Origin: Toxoplasma gondii ME49
Lineage: Eukaryota; Apicomplexa; Conoidasida; Eucoccidiorida; Sarcocystidae
Assembly (NCBI RefSeq): GCF_000006565.2
Contig: NC_031476.1
Location: forward strand, 6,728,400 to 6,792,399
DNA: 64,000 nucleotides
Direction of reading: 5' to 3'
The position numbers and the translations under genes are program-made. Below the pieces are notes generated by a model. The model had not been told where the DNA came from and searched no databases. It worked only from the letters and a program-made list of their open reading frames with translations. Below are positions 60,001 to 64,000 of this stretch, one piece after another. How positions within the stretch are numbered: the stretch's first letter is position 1; each line of letters opens with the position of its first letter.

Positions 60001-62082
60001 CTGTTCTGTTTCTCTTTCTCCTGAGAGACTGGGATAGTTCCCTGGTGTTTGTCTTCTTCTTGGAGGGAATTGAGAAGATGTCGAGAAGACACAGTAAGCC
60101 CGGCCATAAATTCTCCGTCAGTTGTGCCCCTGGGAATCTTGGAATCCCCTCTTAAGTTCGACACGGTACCCCGAGGCCGCCCACTCCCGATGAACTGTCG
60201 GCCGCCCAGGCTTCCTCTCGTGTCTCCGCAGGCTACTAAGCTGCTCGTTCTCTTTCTGGTGACAGACGTGCCGCTGCCCGCGTCATTTCTCGTCGCGTCG
60301 AACTCGTTTGTTCCTCGCTTGCCGACTTCGTTTCAGAAACATCCACACAGGCTGCGTGGGCACATAAAAACCACGTCTTTTCGGCAAAGAGGCTCAGGTG
60401 GTGTGATAGGCTCCAGAAGTTCGAAGTCGCATGTTTGCCTTTCGCAACAACGTGACCAAGGCGAAATAACGTTTGGGGCATGTGCCTCGGCTTATGGATT
60501 CACCTCGAGTTGGGGAGGCGCTTTAGTGCGGTAGTTCACACACAACGGGATCACGCGATTTACCGTCAAAATCGTGTACCTCGATAGCTTGTTGGGCAAG
60601 TGTTGAACTGAACGTGTCTCTGGCGACAACGCAGAAGCTTGTGTGTATACTTGGGCCAGAGAAAAGTCTTTCTATTTCGTCGGCGCCTCGCGCATCTGCC
60701 TCTCTTGTTAGAGGAATGGTGGCGTTGTAAACATGAAACGAAGTTACAGAACACTCCAAGTGACAGAATAGGATTGACTAGGCTGGGAAAGTGTTCTGTG
60801 TAGATACACACATCATTATATATATATATATATATGAATGCACACACAAGGAATGTGCATGAGCTCTATTTACACATTGATGGTGATGGTCTAGCCAAAG
60901 TGAAGGTATTGTGTTCCCTTTTTCGACGTCTTCCATACCGCTTCCATTTGTGGAATCAAAAGAGTTTAGAGCAGAAAATCCAGGCCACCGTAATGCCAGA
61001 GCCTCCTCAAGTTCTTGGACCTGCACATGTTACGTATCCGACGAATACTGCACATTCTTCGTTTTCGTCGACAACAGAAAAACCACAAACATGTCTTTGA
61101 TTCCTTGACTTATGCTGCTATTGATTTCTACCTATCCGCATCTGTCTCTGCGCATATTGCCCGAATATCGCAGGGTTTATTTCTATACCAGCGCCAACAG
61201 CGGTCAAGACGTCAGGCACAGAGACGCCTATCTGTACACGTCTGGTGGCACATGTTTGTGCGTCTCTGCGACTTCTGTATACAGCTGTTGGCAGATATGC
61301 GTGTTGTACCTATAACTTTGTATCTATGTGTGACGTATGAGTGAGTTCTGGAAGTTTTGCCACGATAGGGGAATGAACTCTTGGACGCACGGGAGTGACC
61401 TTACTTGCGAATTCAGGATGGCGACGGTGGATTCCAGTTCGTCGATTTTTTTCCGTTGGAAGTCAATTGTTTCCTTTTGCGTGACAACTGTCTTGCGAGT
61501 GCTATCAAGCGCGTCTTGCACTGTGTTGAGTCGCGACACCAGCATTTGAACTTTCGCTTCCGAAGACACCTCTCTGCGACAGAACCACTCCCGCCGTGTC
61601 TCAGTTCCTCTCTCTGAACTGATTCGTGTGACAAGCCCCTCGATTGGGTTCTGAGTTGTACTCGTTTGCAGTATCGCGCTTGCGGGGTCGGCATCTCTTT
61701 CACATGTTTCCACGGTCAATTCCTTCGTACGAGTATCGATGGCGAGGACATTACCATCTAGGAATATCCTGCCGTCTCTCTCTGTGGCGTCGACACTTTT
61801 TGTGAGCGTGACGTGCGTGGAGCTACCCGCTGCGGGGGCCTTGATGGAAAATCGATGCCCATCGACACCCTCGCTGTTTTCTCCAGTGCTGCCTCCCTCG
61901 CCACTATTGAAACCCTTAGTATGGTAGGCAAAACCAACCGATCGCTCGACGGATGGAGACGAGTTTGTCCCTTCCTCTCCATTATTTGCGTGCATGTACA
62001 GTATCGTCGTTTTACTTTCCTCCTCTGATGCCTGGCTAGATAGCCTGTTTTTGAGTTCTCCGTAGTCTGCTTCCACCACCAT
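54004..62082 (-). CDS. Coiled-coil protein with two tandem GAF domains, at least 12 exons
   Basis: Inferred exons are 62082-61405, 61020-60939, 60795-60580, 60235-59805, 59320-59132, 58618-58533, 57783-57667, 57214-57136, 56440-56245, 55671-55541, 55046-54946 and 54172-54004. All eleven joins use GT-AG and keep frame, giving 825 residues before an unresolved 3' end. Residues 1-226 are hydrophilic and end in a coiled coil (about 170-226). GAF-A runs from about 533 (LLTEILEVERATVFLWD; GIAGVVYATGQP; AYCHPRFNPVIDKKT; ICCVPL; GCVQLLNKL). GAF-B runs from about 705 (ADALDAEHCSIWMN; ARDTRFK; MVCIPLM; GCIQLFNKL). Each ends in an NKx5Fx3DI sequence, close to the NKxnFx3DE signature of cyclic-nucleotide-binding GAF domains. 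GAF domains sense small ligands such as cGMP or cAMP. No phosphodiesterase or cyclase domain is visible. An open minus-strand frame at about 53534-53960 may continue the protein. Confidence 0.8.
59044..59078. repeat. (TATG)n microsatellite
   Basis: Seven to eight TATG units with one substitution, lying within the intron after the 59320-59132 exon of the GAF gene. Confidence 0.9.
60817..60835. repeat. (TA)n microsatellite
   Basis: Nine TA units in the intron upstream of the 60795-60580 exon of the GAF gene, close to its acceptor. Confidence 0.85.
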
Positions 62083-64000
62083 TGTACCCCTTATATTCGT
62101 TTCAATCGGTCGACAGTCTCCTGAAGTCAGACTTTGGCCCTCTTCGGCGGAACTCCGTTTCAGGGGGGAATCTTCGTTTTCGTGTCACTCACTTGTTCCT
62201 CTATCTTGTGCATCTAAAGGCTTGCCGTACTTTCGAGCCCTTATCTTCCTCAGTCTGCTTCTCTTCTCTCAAATATGTTTACCCCCTCACGCGATCCTTC
62301 ATATACAAAACGGTGTCTTGCATCTGCTCTCTCCTCCCTCGTTTAGGGATTGGCTTATTGCTGCTTTTCTTCTCAGCTACCACGTTTAGTTATTCTGAGA
62401 TTCAGGGGCAACCGGCTCCTTTGTCATCTAGTGTTCTGTGTTTCTCGTGCTGCCCTTGCCGGCGGGCGTGCATGCGCGCCTTCTGAAGGTGACCTGCCGT
62501 AACTGACTGAAGGGGACAGGGGCGTAACATCGGTTTCCTCGTTTCCCAGTGATTGAGGAAGAGAACAGGCATATATGGTCATCACCACAGGAAAGCGTTA
62601 AGTCGTCGTTTCGTTCGCAGAATGAGGAATAGAGAATCTGGCCTGTGAAATGTAGAGGTCATGTGGAGAGAGGTAAGCCTTGCGCTGTGGTAGCTGTCGC
62701 CGATGCGTCTCGATCTTGAAAATGATAGTCTTGCAATAATACCTGTGGACCATTTTCGTTGAAAAAGTACACATCACCGCCTCCCTCATGTGGGTTGCTT
62801 CTTTTCTTGAGATGATACAGGCAAATCCAGGCTAGACATAACGTCGCCGCCGAACCATGTGATTTCTGAAAAGATTAGCAGAAACAGGCGTGATGCGCCT
62901 GTGCAAGTGTATTCACCAGTCAACAGTTCACGATTCTGTGGGTGATTTGACACATGCAGTCTCTCCGCAGTGGAAGGAGAAGAGGAGACGCAACCAGCTG
63001 AAAGGCAGAGCGAAATTCTCTAGGAAACATTGTTGGGGACAAGAAGACATTTAGCACTCACTCGCTGTGAGTGTTGACGATTGGTTACAGGGCACTCCCT
63101 GAGTTCCCAAAATCGGAAGTTCCTCTTCGTACACAAAAGACATATGATACCATCAATTGAAATGACCAATTAGTGAGGCACTTGCCGAAAACAGCCGCAC
63201 GAAAATCGTGATCACAACGAGGCACATTGCCGTCCGCGTGCGCGGCGTTCCGTAAACAACAACGCTACCGTGACCTTCCTCCCGTTTTTTCTGTCATACT
63301 ACGTCTACACACACGGACAGCAGAATAGTCCTCGAATCATTCGTCGCTTTTGAGTTGGAATAACTTTCCCCTCTCGTGCACGAAATAGCAGCAAAACCTA
63401 CGTATAGCGCTGACGAGTGGACTGTGCATGCCTTCATCCTGCGGCGTGCAATACCACAACACCGGCACGGCACTAACCGGGGTGCGGTGAGAAAGCGCTG
63501 GTCGATATCATGCATGGAATGGTGTGTTTCTTTCCCAACTCGATAAAGAAGTCGGTGACTGATTGAAAAAGAGCATATGTAATACACACTGTTTGTTTCA
63601 TATTCCAAAAAAATTGCAGCTTTCGAGTGCGGCGTACGGCGCCTGGGTGTAACGGCTCTCGTCAGTAGAAGCCGTCGGAGCTTGGAAACTCACACCTCAC
63701 CGAAAGGAACACCAGTCGGATTTTGTGTTAATGCAGAGAGGTACCCGTGAACTTAATCTCGCAATACAGAAGAAGGCGAGAGACAACCGGAGATCGTCAC
63801 ACAAAAGAAAGGGGAGCGCATGACTCAGGCTACACAGCAGCTCCAGCGGACGGGAAACGAACGCTCACGCACTTTGGCTATCAAGAGCTCTCTAATTCCA
63901 AGATATGCCAAAAGCTTCCGCATATATTTTTCTGAGATTAGAGAAGCGCCAGCCAAGGCATATTCACAACCTGTACATGCGGCCTTTCTGTGACAACATT
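62083..64000. other. Upstream region of the GAF-domain gene
   Basis: No supported gene. The first few hundred bases should contain the 5' UTR and promoter of the minus-strand gene that starts at 62082. A plus-strand frame just beside the start (62082-62486) is Ser/Leu/Phe-rich and looks like antisense UTR. Confidence 0.4.

Noticed and set aside
62082..62486. Plus-strand hydrophobic frame beside the GAF gene start
   Set aside because: Begins opposite the start codon of the minus-strand gene with Ser/Leu/Phe-rich composition typical of antisense UTR.
9045..64000. Possible CRISPR arrays, operons and ribosome-binding sites
   Set aside because: Not applicable to this eukaryotic sequence; no regularly spaced short repeats of that kind were seen.

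Overview
The window is a nuclear segment of a coccidian apicomplexan, most likely Toxoplasma gondii or a very close relative (Hammondia or Neospora not excluded). The evidence is intron-rich genes on both strands with GT-AG introns of about 0.2-0.9 kb, a rhomboid protease that reads as micronemal ROM1 (293 residues), and a cluster of four-Apple/PAN-domain secreted proteins that I recognise as the MIC17 microneme family. A 730-base run of N marks it as draft assembly.

Layout. 1.6-5.5 kb, minus strand: three-exon homologue of KIF-binding protein (KBP). 7-14 kb, plus strand: decayed tandem array of about 3 kb units of a small secreted, repeat-bearing family, with one intact gene (11745-12734), one pseudogene and one older relic. 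16-23.7 kb, plus strand: six-exon divergent DEAD-box-like helicase of about 1725 residues. 24.6-40.2 kb: four MIC17-type genes, three on minus (the first interrupted by the gap) and one on plus. Between the third and fourth lies a 4.16 kb inverted, 5'- and 3'-truncated copy of the helicase gene. 41.5-44.4 kb, minus: intronless ATG16-like gene (ATG5-binding helix, coiled coil, WD40). 47.2-50.1 kb, plus: five-exon ROM1. 54.0-62.1 kb, minus: gene of at least 12 exons encoding a coiled coil and two tandem GAF domains; its 3' end is not resolved.

How the genes relate. ROM1-family proteases act on micronemal membrane adhesins during invasion, and MIC17-type proteins are secreted PAN-domain microneme candidates, so the 25-50 kb part is rich in invasion genes. 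The other genes look like housekeeping or trafficking functions: ATG8 lipidation (ATG16), kinesin/microtubule binding (KBP), an organellar-type or regulatory helicase, and a GAF sensor. The most unusual feature is the duplication history. There are nested inverted and direct repeats, a near-identical helicase fragment inside a MIC17 palindrome, and a mosaic MIC17 paralogue whose outer domains match its sisters while its middle domains have diverged.

Exon models were built by hand from splice consensus and reading-frame phase. Every internal junction given below is phase-consistent. No search or RNA evidence was available.
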